Both the position numbers and the translations under genes were made by a program. A stretch of 64,000 bases of DNA from Parabacteroides sp. FAFU027. Lineage in GTDB: Bacteria; Bacteroidota; Bacteroidia; Bacteroidales; UBA7332. A model generated the notes under the pieces. The model saw only the letters and a list, made by a program, of their open reading frames with translations. It was not told the origin of the DNA and did no database searches. This document shows, piece after piece, positions 63,556 to 64,000 of the stretch (its first letter is position 1; every line of letters begins with the position of its first letter). The stretch is taken from NCBI RefSeq assembly GCF_022808675.1, contig NZ_JAKZKV010000014.1, positions 1 to 64,000 of the forward strand, read 5' to 3'.

Positions 63556-64000
63556 ATGAGCAAATCATATAATATTACACCCTATTCCCTGTTTGCTACC
63601 CCTAATTGGCTTCGCCGATCTATCGATTCCTCTAAAGGGGACTTTTGCAGCAGCAGAAAATATGAGTTAAGCAGCGAAAACAGGAGGTTTGATTACGGGA
63701 CTATTTCTATTTTTAGCACTCTCTTTAAGTCCCCTTTAGGGGATTTAGGGGCGGTTGTTAAAAGCTTATCAAACTATTTCAGGGGAATTTATAAACCAAC
63801 AAAAACATTTAAGTACGCGTTTCTTCTTATCATACTTTTCATAAACTCTACCCTCTCCGCCCAGCAACTCCTGACCATCGACGATGCCATCAGCCGGGCG
63901 TTGAAGAATAACTACAACATTCAGATTGCCCGCAACAACGAAGAGGCGGGTAGAATTAACAACACATTGGGCAACGCGGGTATGCTTCCTAATGTATCCC
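63556..64000 (+). CDS. TolC-family outer-membrane efflux channel, partial, 5' end altered by a repeat
   Basis: An open frame from the ATG at 63556 runs off the window end (148 codons). Residues about 103-148 (LLTIDDAISRALKNNYNIQIARNNEE) are the start of a TolC/OprM-type channel, the third component of the pump. A normal signal peptide (KYAFLLIILFINSTLSA, cleavage after residue 102) lies inside the frame, not at its N-terminus. Residues about 15-66 are encoded by the dispersed repeat also found at the left end of the window. No ATG, GTG or TTG lies between the repeat and the signal peptide; an ATT at 63787 is the nearest candidate. Either a non-standard start is used or expression is altered. 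Confidence 0.85.
   Translation, partial: MSKSYNITPYSLFATPNWLRRSIDSSKGDFCSSRKYELSSENRRFDYGTISIFSTLFKSPLGDLGAVVKSLSNYFRGIYKPTKTFKYAFLLIILFINSTLSAQQLLTIDDAISRALKNNYNIQIARNNEEAGRINNTLGNAGMLPNVS
63599..63752. repeat. Dispersed inverted-repeat element, copy 2, inside a TolC-like 5' end
   Basis: The core, 63632-63739, is bounded by CTAAAGGGGACTT and AAGTCCCCTTTAG, with a GGATTTAGGGGC extension on the right and a CCCCTAA motif at 63599-63605 on the left. Its reverse complement aligns with the copy at 83-229, including AGAGAGTGC next to one end and CAAAAGTCCCCTTTAGAGG at the other. It keeps the surrounding frame open. Confidence 0.75.

Overview
The window looks like chromosomal DNA from a Bacteroidota bacterium, most likely a member of Bacteroidales that has a type IX secretion system (T9SS). 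I infer this from three secreted proteins ending in T9SS type A sorting tails, from promoters of the TTTG-N(19-21)-TAnnTTTG kind, from weak or absent Shine-Dalgarno sites, and from lineage-typical genes: a fused malic enzyme/phosphotransacetylase, a DUF3078 protein, a DUF4469-type DNA-binding protein, and adjacent pyrG-yidC. Paludibacter-like relatives are a guess. I recognised no rRNA, tRNA, CRISPR array or complete insertion sequence.

Layout. 1-2 kb: a GH53 galactanase lipoprotein and a 21-bp minisatellite. 2-4.4 kb: malic enzyme (minus strand). 5.2-14.0 kb: a tight three-gene secreted cassette made of a small unknown protein, a 2654-residue T9SS surface protein and a 92-residue protein with a sorting-tail-like C-terminus. 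14-29 kb: housekeeping genes trxA, dnaE, glyS, an FKBP isomerase, a DgkA-type kinase, an XRE-cupin regulator, an RRM protein, tig, clpP-clpX and recQ. 29-34 kb: pyrG-yidC and a DUF3078 protein. 34-42 kb: zinc-type ABC genes without a permease, mnmD, and a minus-strand run cysE-rlmL-like-purD-membrane protein-yqaA. 42-49 kb: an accessory stretch with a DNA-binding gene frameshifted at a G6 tract, a LamG/T9SS protein, a beta-barrel plus hydrolase-lipoprotein pair, and a PL1-like pectate lyase with a T9SS tail. 49-52.4 kb: mtaB, an LpxL-like acyltransferase and a GT2 glycosyltransferase. 52.7-57 kb: a KimA-like transporter and a 5'-truncated Rhs fragment with a membrane protein placed like an immunity gene. 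58-64 kb: an RluA-type pseudouridine synthase and an RND efflux operon (adaptor, pump, start of a TolC-like channel).

The galactanase and pectate lyase point to plant pectin side-chain and backbone breakdown. The T9SS proteins, the Rhs module and the RND pump point to a busy cell surface.

A second theme is intergenic palindromes. At least eight different inverted-repeat types lie between genes. One type occurs at both ends of the window, and its second copy sits in frame inside the 5' end of the TolC-like reading frame. Another covers the predicted start codon of the hydrolase lipoprotein. The best candidates for undescribed biology are the secreted cassette at 5.2-14 kb, the Rhs tail with its neighbour at 55.2-57 kb, and the repeat-modified 5' ends.
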